From contig WRFW01000221.1 in assembly GCA_009787435.1 (NCBI GenBank), positions 1 to 28,413 of the forward strand: a stretch of DNA of 28,413 nucleotides, read 5' to 3'. Each line of letters starts with the position of its first letter. Position 1 is the first letter of the stretch. This document shows, piece after piece, positions 10,110 through 16,338 of this stretch. This DNA is from Defluviitaleaceae bacterium (GTDB lineage: Bacteria > Bacillota > Clostridia > Lachnospirales > UBA5962). The notes under the pieces are model-generated. The model was given only the letters and a program-made list of their open reading frames with translations, made no database searches and was not told where the DNA came from. Both the position numbers and the translations under genes were made by a program.

Positions 10110-10138
10110 ATTATATCGGATTTTTGGGTAGAAATCTA
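10110..10138 (-). promoter_or_regulatory. Possible promoter of the giant surface-protein operon
   Basis: TATAAT at 10110-10115 is preceded, 17 bases upstream, by only a weak -35 (TAGATT, 10133-10138). The sequence around the -10 box, TCCGATAT, also matches 7 of 8 bases of the SigD/sigma-28 -10 consensus GCCGATAT, but the TAAA -35 is poor. The sigma factor cannot be decided. Confidence 0.4.
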
Positions 10139-10192
10139 TAGTTTTTTAATAACATTTGCATAACAAAATTTTTGGAAATTTTAAATAATAAG

Positions 10193-11314
10193 TTAATTTT
10201 CATTTGAATAATCATCAAAATCAATTTCTTTAATCTGTGAGTCTTCTTTTGAAAAAGCTTCATGGTCTCTTTCTCTTTTTTCTGTTTCTTGCAAAAATTC
10301 TATAAAATTTTGAAGAGTTTTCATAGAATTTTCATTTAACCCTAGCGAGTTAGGAAGTATATATGTTTTTTCTCTACCGTGGATAAGCTCATATATAGAA
10401 ATATTTAACTTAGCAGATATTTTTGAAAGCATATAAAGTGATGGGTGCCGCTCGCCACGCTCAATTTGATTTATATAACTTTCGGTAACACCTAGAAAAT
10501 TAGCAAAATCATCTACTCTAAGTCCCTCTTTTTCTCTATGTATACGTATACGCCCGCCGCTCATAATGCTAGATTGCCTTTGATTAAGCATAGAAGCAAA
10601 ATTAGAGCTATATTTTATGAACTGCTTTTTCAAAAGTTTATAAAATTCTTTTTCGCCTATCTTTTTAAGCAATTCTAAATTTTCTAAAACGGTGTCTGGC
10701 TCTTTATTAAAGATTGCTTGCCTAGTTAAAATCATTAATTCATATGGTTTTAATTCAGCATCTTTTTTACAAATATTTAAAGCTTTTTGCAAATGAATTT
10801 CAAAATAGTCTTTTAACTTTTCAACTTCTGAAGACTCAATATTAGTTTCACCAATTTCTTCAAAAATTGAAACCATAAACCGACCAAGCATATTTATACG
10901 CATAAAAAGCTCTATTTTATCGGTTGGTCTATCTTTAATATTTTTCTTTAAAGCATAAAGTGCCTTTTGAACTAGCTCTTCAGCTTCTTCAAAATCATTA
11001 GTATAAATAAGCACAGTCTGTGCAATTCTAAGGTCTGCTAAATCCCAATTGCTTATGTGCGTGTTCATAAGCCTTTCAATAACTTGAATTGCCATTGTAT
11101 GGTGTCTTTCAAAATTTTTATTAATGAGATTTTCTTCATAAATTTTCAATAAAGTTAAAACATCTAAAAGTTGAATATCTACAGTTTTCGCTTCCCTAAA
11201 ATAAACTCTTATCTTATTTTGGAGAGATTTTACTTTATGGTCATTTTTAAAGTTTCCACCAATCTCTGAAAATTGCTTTAATATTTTTTCTTTTAATTCT
11301 TTTTCATTTTCCAT
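10193..11314 (-). CDS. All-helical (TPR-like) regulator with C-terminal XRE-type HTH
   Basis: This 373-aa protein starts at the ATG 11312-11314, ten bases after GGAGGG; a TTG three codons earlier lies inside the ribosome site and is less likely. Residues 1-250 are predicted helical with TPR-like pairs (for example ADLRIAQTVLIYTNDFEEAEELVQKAL). Residues 257-312 form a Cro/C1 helix-turn-helix (RIRIHREKEGLRVDDFANFLGVT.SYINQIERGERHPS). A charged tail follows. RRNPP-type peptide sensors normally carry the HTH at the N terminus and TPRs after it; here the order is reversed. The gene lies upstream of the two giant surface-protein genes with about 200 bp between, and no convincing terminator separates them, so it may control them (inference). 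The ligand is unknown. Confidence 0.75.
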   Translation of the reverse strand: MENEKELKEKILKQFSEIGGNFKNDHKVKSLQNKIRVYFREAKTVDIQLLDVLTLLKIYEENLINKNFERHHTMAIQVIERLMNTHISNWDLADLRIAQTVLIYTNDFEEAEELVQKALYALKKNIKDRPTDKIELFMRINMLGRFMVSIFEEIGETNIESSEVEKLKDYFEIHLQKALNICKKDAELKPYELMILTRQAIFNKEPDTVLENLELLKKIGEKEFYKLLKKQFIKYSSNFASMLNQRQSSIMSGGRIRIHREKEGLRVDDFANFLGVTESYINQIERGERHPSLYMLSKISAKLNISIYELIHGREKTYILPNSLGLNENSMKTLQNFIEFLQETEKRERDHEAFSKEDSQIKEIDFDDYSNEN

Positions 11315-11315
11315 A

Positions 11316-11381
11316 TTAATCAAACCCTCCTGAAAGAGAATCTCTACTCAAAAGGGATGGTTTTAAACATTTTTTAATCAT
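11316..11381 (-). CDS. 21-aa upstream ORF coupled to the XRE-type regulator
   Basis: This short ORF encodes MIKKCLKPSLLSRDSLSGGFD. Its ATG (11379-11381) has a good AAGGAG site 8 bases upstream. Its stop codon ends one base before the regulator's ATG, and its last codons contain the regulator's own AGGAGGG site. Ribosomes ending here could re-start on the regulator, so a leader peptide or a small peptide signal is possible. It has a single Cys and a basic start, and no clear signal peptide. Expression is unproven. Confidence 0.45.
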   Translation of the reverse strand: MIKKCLKPSLLSRDSLSGGFD

Positions 11382-11493
11382 TTGTAGGTCTCCTTAAATT
11401 TTCTAGCCACTTTCGGCAGCGATAAAATTCCAAAATATAGCTAAATCAAATATTCTCCTTAAATTAGGGAACCTTTAAAACTAAAAAATAATC

Positions 11494-12066
11494 TTAAAAA
11501 TCAAATAAATCTTTTGGTTTAAAGCTTCGCCTATGAATATTGCAAAAGCCATGTTTTTTAATTGCTTCTTTGTGTTCTTTAGTGCCATACCCTTTATTTC
11601 TTTTGAAATTGTACACATCATATTGCAAATCATATTCTTTCATCATTCTATCTCTTGTAACTTTTGCTATTATACTGGCAGCAGCAATTTCCTTATGCTT
11701 TTCATCGCCTTTGATTACCGCTTCTTGTGATATGTCCAATTTTATATTTAAAGCATCTATCAATAAAAAATCTGGCTTAATTGAAAGAGCATTTACAGCC
11801 TTTATCATAGAAAGCTTTGTAGCTTCTAATATATTAATCTCATCAATTATATCGTGATGGACTACCCCAATTCCGATTGCAAGTGCTTTTCTCATTATTA
11901 ATTCATAAAATTCATCACGTTTTTTTTCTGAAAGCTTTTTAGAATCTTTTAACTCTATAGTATCATCTTTTAAAAAATCACTTGGCAAAATAACCGCAGC
12001 ACTAACTACAGGACCTGCTAAACAGCCCCTGCCAACTTCATCTACCCCTGCTATATTTTTATTCAT
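11494..12066 (-). CDS. rnhB: Ribonuclease HII
   Basis: RNase HII (190 aa) cuts the RNA strand of RNA/DNA hybrids and single ribonucleotides in DNA. The metal-binding carboxylates are visible: D9 and E10 in GVDEVGRGCLAGPV, D104 in LLIDAL and D139 in KVTRDR. The KLSEKKR and GYGTKEHKEAI motifs are also present. The start is the ATG at 12064-12066, with AAGGAG 7 bases upstream. A longer reading frame extends 21 codons further but lacks a ribosome site and overlaps the promoter. No terminator is seen after the gene, so the upstream ORF and XRE-type regulator are probably transcribed with it. Confidence 0.95.
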   Translation of the reverse strand: MNKNIAGVDEVGRGCLAGPVVSAAVILPSDFLKDDTIELKDSKKLSEKKRDEFYELIMRKALAIGIGVVHHDIIDEINILEATKLSMIKAVNALSIKPDFLLIDALNIKLDISQEAVIKGDEKHKEIAAASIIAKVTRDRMMKEYDLQYDVYNFKRNKGYGTKEHKEAIKKHGFCNIHRRSFKPKDLFDF

Positions 12067-12100
12067 AAAGCAACTCCTTAGTTTTAATTCCTTAATATAT

Positions 12101-12129
12101 ACTATATCACATATTGGGCTAAAATTCAA
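12101..12129 (-). promoter_or_regulatory. Promoter of rnhB
   Basis: On the minus strand TTGAAT (12124-12129), a 17-base spacer and TATAGT (12101-12106), with an extended TGA just before the -10 box. The transcript would have a leader of roughly 30 bases before the rnhB start. Confidence 0.75.
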
Positions 12130-12231
12130 GCCCCTACATATTGTGGATACAAACGAAATAAACTTAATTTTTCTAATTACGATATACGATTTTTAAAGAC
12201 GCTTCAAAGACAGCCAATTTTGGGCTATCAT

Positions 12232-12273
12232 GGGTGAGCTAAAAACGACCGAAGAAAGTTTTTAGAGATACCC
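12232..12273 (+). ncRNA. Conserved hairpin motif, copy 1 (upstream of thrE)
   Basis: Basal stem GGGT/ACCC (12232-12235 with 12270-12273), internal loop GAG/AGAT, and upper stem CTAAAAAC/GTTTTTAG (12239-12246 with 12258-12265). The 11-base loop is GACCGAAGAAA. An AGCC...GGGCT mini-hairpin precedes it at about 12212-12226. Strongly similar elements lie before cdaA and hxlA. It matches no riboswitch class I know. It ends two bases before the thrE -35 box, so a DNA-level role is equally possible for this copy. Confidence 0.6.
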
Positions 12274-12275
12274 AA

Positions 12276-12304
12276 TTGATTTCTTAGGGAAAGTGTGCTA
12301 TACT
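12276..12304 (+). promoter_or_regulatory. Promoter of thrE
   Basis: TTGATT (12276-12281), a 17-base spacer and TATACT (12299-12304), with an extended TGC before the -10 box. The leader to thrE would be about 80 bases. The divergent rnhB promoter lies 150 bp away. The 323 bp between the two start codons otherwise hold only the hairpin motif. Confidence 0.7.
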
Positions 12305-12389
12305 TAGTTCGTATATATTGAGAGCACTTATATACTATGCAAAATAGATTATAAGAATAAAAATTAAGGCTTGCTAATAAGGCGGAAAA

Positions 12390-13625
12390 ATGAAAGAATT
12401 ATTAAGCTTCGTTTCAAATATGGCAAAAACATTAGCGACAAATGGTGCAGAAACGCATAGAGTTGAAGAAACTGTTTCATATGTAGTAAAACATTACACA
12501 GGAAAAAACGGCGAAAGCATAATAAGCCCAACTACTATAATTTGCGGCATAGAAGACCAAAGAGCAGGAATTATAAAAAGAATAGATAAAAGAAGCATAA
12601 ATTTAACACGTGTGAATATGACTATTTCATTAAGCAGGCAAATAATAGAAGATAATTTGAGCTTAGCTGAAGCCAAAGCAAAGCTTGATGAAATAAACAA
12701 AATGCCAAACTATAGTATAAAAAGTTTAACTTTAGTTGCAGCAACCGGCTGTGCTTCTTTTGCCTTTTTATTAGGCGGCGGCTTTTTGGAAGCTATATTT
12801 GCATTTATAATTTCTTTTTTTACACGCATAATTTTAATGGCATTAGGAAAAAAAGATTCAAACATATTTTTTATGACTATGATAGGCGGTATTTTTACAA
12901 GCATAGCGGCAATATTGATTAGTTCTATAATACATATAAATACAGACATTTTAATAATAGCTGCTATAATGATTTTAGTACCTGGGGTGCCGCTTACGAG
13001 TGCCTTTAGAGATATTTTAGAGGGGCACTACATAGCCGGAAATTCAAGACTTATGGAAGCTCTTTTTATAGCTTTTTGCTTAGCTATTGGTGTTTTTGTG
13101 CCTTTAAATATTTTTTATATTAGTGGATTTAATACGAACATACCTTTAATACAGCTAAATATAAACTATAATTTTTTTCAAATGATTATACTGCCGGCAA
13201 CAAGGCTAGCACCGCCGCAAGTTGTAGCTGCATTAGCTAGTAGTATGTGCTTCGCTTATATTTTTGGTGCTCCTAAAAAAGAGTTAATTTTAGCGGGGCT
13301 CACTAGCTCATTTGGGTGGCTTATTTTAGAACTATTCGGTATGATTTTTCTTTCAGCTGCTGCTGTTTCTATTTTAAGTTTATTTTTCTCTAAAAAAAGA
13401 AAAGTAATAGGGAGCATATATTTAATTGCGGGCATTATTCCATATGTGCCAGGGGCAGGAATTTATAGAACTATGCTATACTTAGTAGCAAATGAAACAG
13501 GGTATGCTACAGCAGCAGGGTTAGAAACTTTTGCAGCAGCGGGAAGCATAGCATTAGGAATAATGGTAGTATATTCAATATTTAATTTGATAAAAAGAGA
13601 CACAATAAATTCTCAATTAAAATGA
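12390..13625 (+). CDS. thrE: ThrE-family threonine/serine exporter, fused form
   Basis: This 411-aa membrane protein is the only clear plus-strand gene. The cytosolic N-terminal domain has the family signature NGAETHRVEETV (residues 18-29, with E21 and H23), followed by about ten hydrophobic segments from residue 120 on. It joins the DUF1212-type and ThrE_2-type halves, which are separate proteins (YjjP and YjjB) in Escherichia coli. Relatives export threonine or serine, or in the YjjPB case succinate; the substrate here is not settled. The ATG has AAGGCGG a few bases upstream. The gene is monocistronic, with its own promoter, and converges on yebC. Confidence 0.85.
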   Translation: MKELLSFVSNMAKTLATNGAETHRVEETVSYVVKHYTGKNGESIISPTTIICGIEDQRAGIIKRIDKRSINLTRVNMTISLSRQIIEDNLSLAEAKAKLDEINKMPNYSIKSLTLVAATGCASFAFLLGGGFLEAIFAFIISFFTRIILMALGKKDSNIFFMTMIGGIFTSIAAILISSIIHINTDILIIAAIMILVPGVPLTSAFRDILEGHYIAGNSRLMEALFIAFCLAIGVFVPLNIFYISGFNTNIPLIQLNINYNFFQMIILPATRLAPPQVVAALASSMCFAYIFGAPKKELILAGLTSSFGWLILELFGMIFLSAAAVSILSLFFSKKRKVIGSIYLIAGIIPYVPGAGIYRTMLYLVANETGYATAAGLETFAAAGSIALGIMVVYSIFNLIKRDTINSQLK

Positions 13626-13639
13626 AAAAAGCCCTAAAA

Positions 13640-13667
13640 AATATAGCGAGTTATTTTTTGATAACGC
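13640..13667 (-). terminator. Terminator between convergent thrE and yebC
   Basis: A hairpin (GTTAT/ATAAC core, extended by GC pairs around bulged bases, 13646-13667) is followed on the minus strand by a TATATTTTTTAGGG run. It best fits termination of yebC. It is weaker in the thrE direction, where the run is ATATTTAAT. Confidence 0.5.
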
Positions 13668-13696
13668 ATATTTAATCATTATAGCAAAACTCCATA

Positions 13697-14422
13697 TTAT
13701 TCAAAATCTTCTAAATTGTGATAAAAATTTTGAACGTCTTCATCTTCTTCTAATAGAGATATAAGCCGGTTCATTTTTTTTATATCTTCCTGCTCGGTTA
13801 ATGGGGGTGCATAAGTAGTCGGTTTGTATATAACTTCGGCACTAAGTATTTCTAAAGAATTACCACCTAAGCTTTGCAATGCTTCCAAAACTTTTGGCAA
13901 ATCATTTGGCTCAGTTATTATTTCACTATCATCTGAAAAATCGGAAGCCCCTGCATCCATAAGTGTTAATTGCTCATCTTCTGTTAGCTCTCTATCTATT
14001 ATTATTTGCCCTATTTGATTAAACATAAAACTAACAGAGCCTGTTTGCCCCATGTTTCCGCCGCCTTTTGTGAAAGCACTTCTAACATTTGCAGCAGTTC
14101 GGTTTCTATTATTTGTAAGTGCTTCAACTACTAAAGCAATGCCATTTATACCGTAACCCTCGTAAGTTATTTCTTCATATTGGCTAGTATCTGTTTCGCC
14201 TGCGGCTTTTTTAATTAAACGCTCAATATTATCATTTGGCATATTATTTGCCCGTGCTTTTTGAATTGTGTCTCTAAGCCTTGCATTTATACTTTTATCT
14301 GGCCCCCCTTGCTGAACTGCCACCATAATTTCTTTACCGACTCTAGTAAAGATTTTTGCACGCTTTAAATCTGCACGTTCTTTTTTATGCTTAATATTAG
14401 CAAATTTTGAATGCCCTGCCAC
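13697..14422 (-). CDS. yebC: YebC/PmpR-family protein
   Basis: This 241-aa cytosolic protein begins MAGHSKFANIKHKKE, typical of the family. It contains the usual NMPNDNIERLIKKA and YEGYGINGIALVVEALTNNRNRTA blocks and the GGNMGQTGSVSFMF segment. YebC was long annotated as a transcription regulator; recent work also links family members to relief of ribosome stalling at proline-rich stretches. The start is GTG (14420-14422), preceded by GAGGAGG, which follows directly after the stop codon of the 59-aa small gene, so the two form a unit. Confidence 0.9.
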   Translation of the reverse strand: MAGHSKFANIKHKKERADLKRAKIFTRVGKEIMVAVQQGGPDKSINARLRDTIQKARANNMPNDNIERLIKKAAGETDTSQYEEITYEGYGINGIALVVEALTNNRNRTAANVRSAFTKGGGNMGQTGSVSFMFNQIGQIIIDRELTEDEQLTLMDAGASDFSDDSEIITEPNDLPKVLEALQSLGGNSLEILSAEVIYKPTTYAPPLTEQEDIKKMNRLISLLEEDEDVQNFYHNLEDFE

Positions 14423-14436
14423 TTTGTTAACCTCCT

Positions 14437-14616
14437 CTATAGTTTAGCGATTTTCTTTTCAACTAGTGCAACATCTTCTTCTTCCATGGAAGCTTCTATT
14501 CTTAAAATTAATTCATTCAAGCCTTTTATTTCTAAGTTTGGATTTTCCTTTTTAAGCTTTAAAAGGTCAAAAAGTTGACTTTTCTTTTCGCTTCTAAGTT
14601 CTAAAACATTTGGCAT
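14437..14616 (-). CDS. Small helical hypothetical protein (59 aa), cotranscribed with yebC
   Basis: This ORF encodes a charged, probably all-helical protein that begins MPNVLELRSEKK and ends VEKKIAKL. I do not recognise the family. The ATG (14614-14616) has a full AGGAGG site 7 bases upstream, and the stop lies just before the yebC ribosome site (14-bp gap), so expression with yebC is likely. Its AGGAGG directly follows the U-tract of the hxlB terminator, leaving no room for a separate promoter. Expression would then depend on read-through from hxlAB, or on a promoter inside hxlB. Confidence 0.7.
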   Translation of the reverse strand: MPNVLELRSEKKSQLFDLLKLKKENPNLEIKGLNELILRIEASMEEEDVALVEKKIAKL

Positions 14617-14629
14617 TTTTAGTCCTCCT

Positions 14630-14650
14630 AAAAAAGCCCCCTTAGGGGCT
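14630..14650 (-). terminator. Terminator of hxlAB
   Basis: AGCCCC/GGGGCT stem (14635-14640 with 14645-14650), 4-base loop, and six T on the minus strand. The first stem bases overlap the TAG stop codon of hxlB. Confidence 0.8.
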
Positions 14651-15221
14651 ATTCTAAATTGGCGTGCATACCATACATAACATCACCTTTTAAATTATGT
14701 TTGCTCATATATTGTAAAATTAAGCTATCAAAAAATAATAAAAGGCTTTGTTCAAAAAGAGAGCCCATTGGCTGCACTGTAACCGTGCTTTCTTCCCCTT
14801 CTTTACGCTCTTTCACAGCACCGGGCATTTTCACAACAAAATCTGCTAAGCTGCCAACTGTGCTTTCAGGCTTTATAGTAATAGCTGCTATTTTACCGCC
14901 TATGTTTTTTGCTTTTTTTGCATAATGGACTAGAGTGCCAGTTTCACCACTGCCAGTGCAGAGTATTAAAAGGTCTTCTTTTTCAAAAGTGCTTGTAGTA
15001 GTCTCGCCTAACACATGTGCATGTATGCCCATATGCATAAGACGCATACAAAATGCTTTAGCCATAAGCCCAGAGCGACCAGCACCAGCTAGAAACACTT
15101 TTCCACAATCTTCAATACTCTTTAACAAAGTTTCTGCTTCTTTTTCATTTATGTGGCTCAAAGCTTGTTCTAACTCTTTTAAAACAACCTGTGGTGAATT
15201 TAAATTAGTATCGCTAGCCAT
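14649..15221 (-). CDS. hxlB: 6-phospho-3-hexuloisomerase
   Basis: This 190-aa SIS-domain enzyme converts D-arabino-hex-3-ulose 6-phosphate to fructose 6-phosphate, the second step of the ribulose monophosphate pathway. The phosphosugar-binding parts are visible: GAGRSG at 46-51 and CTGSGETGT at 88-96. They are followed by the ITIKPESTVG and VQPMGSLFEQ segments characteristic of the family. It follows hxlA with a 5-bp gap and has no good Shine-Dalgarno site, so it is probably translated by coupling. The pathway either fixes formaldehyde or, run in reverse, supplies ribulose 5-phosphate in cells lacking the oxidative pentose phosphate route; which applies here cannot be seen. Confidence 0.93.
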   Translation of the reverse strand: MASDTNLNSPQVVLKELEQALSHINEKEAETLLKSIEDCGKVFLAGAGRSGLMAKAFCMRLMHMGIHAHVLGETTTSTFEKEDLLILCTGSGETGTLVHYAKKAKNIGGKIAAITIKPESTVGSLADFVVKMPGAVKERKEGEESTVTVQPMGSLFEQSLLLFFDSLILQYMSKHNLKGDVMYGMHANLE

Positions 15222-15226
15222 ATAGC

Positions 15227-15856
15227 TTACTTAACTAATTCACGGAATTTTTTAGCAACTGCTATTCTATCACCGTCTACTTGAGTAATACCACCGCCAA
15301 CTATTACTAAATCTGGCTGAGCAGCTATAACACCTTCAACAGTGTCTAACTTAATACCACCAGCAACAGCAGTTTTAGCATTTTTAACGTTTGCTTTAAC
15401 AGTTTTTAAAGCTTCTAATGGGCTTTCGCCTGCTGCTTGCCCATCATACCCTGTATGAACACAAATATAGTCTACACCCATAGCATCTAATTCTTTTGCT
15501 CTGCCTGCTAAATCTTTAATAGCTATCATGTCTACTAATATTTCTACACCGTGTTTCTTAGCTTCTTCAACAGCACCTTTTATTGTGTGGTCTTCTGCGG
15601 CAGCAAGAATAGTAACAATTTTTGCACCAGCAGCAGCAGCAACGCTAACTTCATATCCACCAGCATCCATCACTTTTAAATCTGCAAGAACAGTAGTTTC
15701 TGGGTGTGCTTCTGCAAGAGCTTTAACTGCATGAAGCCCCTCATTAATTATTATTGGTGTGCCAACTTCTATAACGTCTACAAATTGTGCAAATTCTTTT
15801 GCTTCGCTTAAAACGCCTGCTTTATCTACTAAGTCTAATGCTAATTGTAATTTCAT
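15227..15856 (-). CDS. hxlA: 3-hexulose-6-phosphate synthase
   Basis: This 209-aa TIM-barrel enzyme of the orotidine decarboxylase superfamily joins formaldehyde and ribulose 5-phosphate to make hexulose 6-phosphate (reversible). Active-site residues are visible: D8 in LALD, the D59-x-K61-x-x-D64 triad in LADLKVMD, and the phosphate-binding AGGI and VGGGIT loops near the C terminus. The neighbouring hxlB separates this call from the paralogous keto-gulonate-phosphate decarboxylases. The ATG (15854-15856) has AGGGAG upstream. The ~200-bp leader contains one copy of the conserved hairpin motif and a second long hairpin. Confidence 0.93.
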   Translation of the reverse strand: MKLQLALDLVDKAGVLSEAKEFAQFVDVIEVGTPIIINEGLHAVKALAEAHPETTVLADLKVMDAGGYEVSVAAAAGAKIVTILAAAEDHTIKGAVEEAKKHGVEILVDMIAIKDLAGRAKELDAMGVDYICVHTGYDGQAAGESPLEALKTVKANVKNAKTAVAGGIKLDTVEGVIAAQPDLVIVGGGITQVDGDRIAVAKKFRELVK

Positions 15857-15878
15857 TTTTTGTTAATCTCCCTCAATA

Positions 15879-15906
15879 TTTATATTATTTTTAAAATTTT
15901 TAGCAA
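15879..15906 (-). promoter_or_regulatory. Weak candidate promoter of hxlA
   Basis: TTGCTA (15901-15906), 16 bases, TATAAA (15879-15884) on the minus strand. It would leave a leader of only about 20 bases and exclude the hairpins from the mRNA. Transcription from the ferredoxin promoter through both hairpins is the alternative. Confidence 0.3.
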
Positions 15907-15944
15907 AAATTTGCCGGTTTCTTGTTTATTAACTTTACAAAGAC

Positions 15945-15999
15945 CTCTGCCTTAAAAGGATTTCTAAAAAAGTCTGAAAAGAAACCCTTAAAGGCAGAG
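15945..15999 (-). repeat. Long imperfect hairpin between fdx and hxlA
   Basis: CTCTGCCTT/AAGGCAGAG (9 bp, 15945-15953 with 15991-15999) continues, after small mismatches, through AAGG/CCTT and TTTCT/AGAAA to a loop containing TCAGACTTTTTT. It has about 18 pairs in all. It may be a terminator or processing site between ferredoxin and hxlA; there is no U-run straight after the stem, so a simple terminator is doubtful. Confidence 0.55.
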
Positions 16000-16008
16000 A
16001 CTTAAAAA

Positions 16009-16053
16009 TTAAGACTCTCTAAAACTCAATTTGGTTGTTTTAGAGACACTTAA
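16009..16053 (-). ncRNA. Conserved hairpin motif, copy 2 (3' of fdx, 5' of hxlA)
   Basis: Begins at the base after the ferredoxin stop codon. Basal stem TTAAG/CTTAA, upper stem TCTCTAAAAC/GTTTTAGAGA (perfect 10 bp, 16016-16025 with 16037-16046), and an 11-base loop that reads AACCAAATTGA on the minus strand. It shares the CTAAAA-C-N-ACC-R-AA and GTTTTAGAGA core with the thrE and cdaA copies, but its basal stem is rebuilt with different bases. It could also act as the ferredoxin terminator (followed by TTAATTTTT). Confidence 0.55.
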
Positions 16054-16221
16054 TTACTGTGGGCTGATTGCGTCAACAGGGCAAACAGCAGCACAAGAAC
16101 CACAGTCTATACATAACTCTGGGTCTATAACGAATATATCACCAGGAGTAATACAAGGAACTGGACATTCTGGCTCGCATGCTCCACAAGCTATACAAGC
16201 ATCACTAATGAAATGTGGCAT
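16054..16221 (-). CDS. 2[4Fe-4S] ferredoxin
   Basis: A 55-aa clostridial-type ferredoxin, a small cytosolic electron carrier. Both cluster motifs are complete: C9-x2-C12-x2-C15-x3-C19-P and C37-x2-C40-x2-C43-x3-C47-P, with the usual near-symmetric halves. One difference from the compact form is the PVPCITPGD linker, which carries an extra cysteine (C23). The ATG (16219-16221) has AGGGGGG upstream and its own promoter. Its place next to pyrD may be coincidental, since PyrK carries its own Fe-S centre. Confidence 0.93.
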   Translation of the reverse strand: MPHFISDACIACGACEPECPVPCITPGDIFVIDPELCIDCGSCAAVCPVDAISPQ

Positions 16222-16260
16222 ATTTACACCCCCCTATTTTATTTTAATGTTACAAATAAT

Positions 16261-16289
16261 AGTATACACGAATTTTTGATATTTTGCAA
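16261..16289 (-). promoter_or_regulatory. Promoter of the ferredoxin gene
   Basis: TTGCAA (16284-16289), a 17-base spacer and TATACT (16261-16266) on the minus strand, about 40 bp upstream of the start codon. Confidence 0.75.
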
Positions 16290-16302
16290 GTGATTTTTGA
16301 GA

Positions 16303-16338
16303 AAAACAAACACCATTTATAAACTTATTATAGTGTTT
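16303..16338 (-). terminator. Terminator of the cdaA-to-pyrD operon
   Basis: AAACAC/GTGTTT (16308-16313 with 16333-16338) with an inner TATAA/TTATA stem. It is followed by GTTTTT on the minus strand and lies right after the pyrD stop codon. Confidence 0.6.

Noticed and set aside
12067..12129. N-terminally longer RNase HII (start at 12129)
   Set aside because: The extra 21 codons lie on the promoter, have no ribosome site, and precede the normal family start.
12231..12274. Resemblance of the CCGAAG loop to part of the glycine riboswitch
   Set aside because: Only a few bases match, the tandem aptamer architecture is absent, and the conserved core shared with the other copies does not include it.
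12130..12389. T-box or other amino-acid leader for thrE
   Set aside because: No T-box antiterminator sequence (the conserved UGG-ACC block) and no leader peptide are present.
14601..14640. Possible fourth copy of the hairpin motif at the start of the 59-aa gene (AGCCCC hairpin, then GGACTAAAA and TTTTAG)
   Set aside because: There is no ACC loop and no closing ACCC-type arm, and the bases are explained by the ribosome site and start codon.
16054..16221. Ferredoxin as a dedicated partner of pyrD
   Set aside because: PyrK provides the electron path, the ferredoxin has its own promoter, and a terminator separates it from pyrD.
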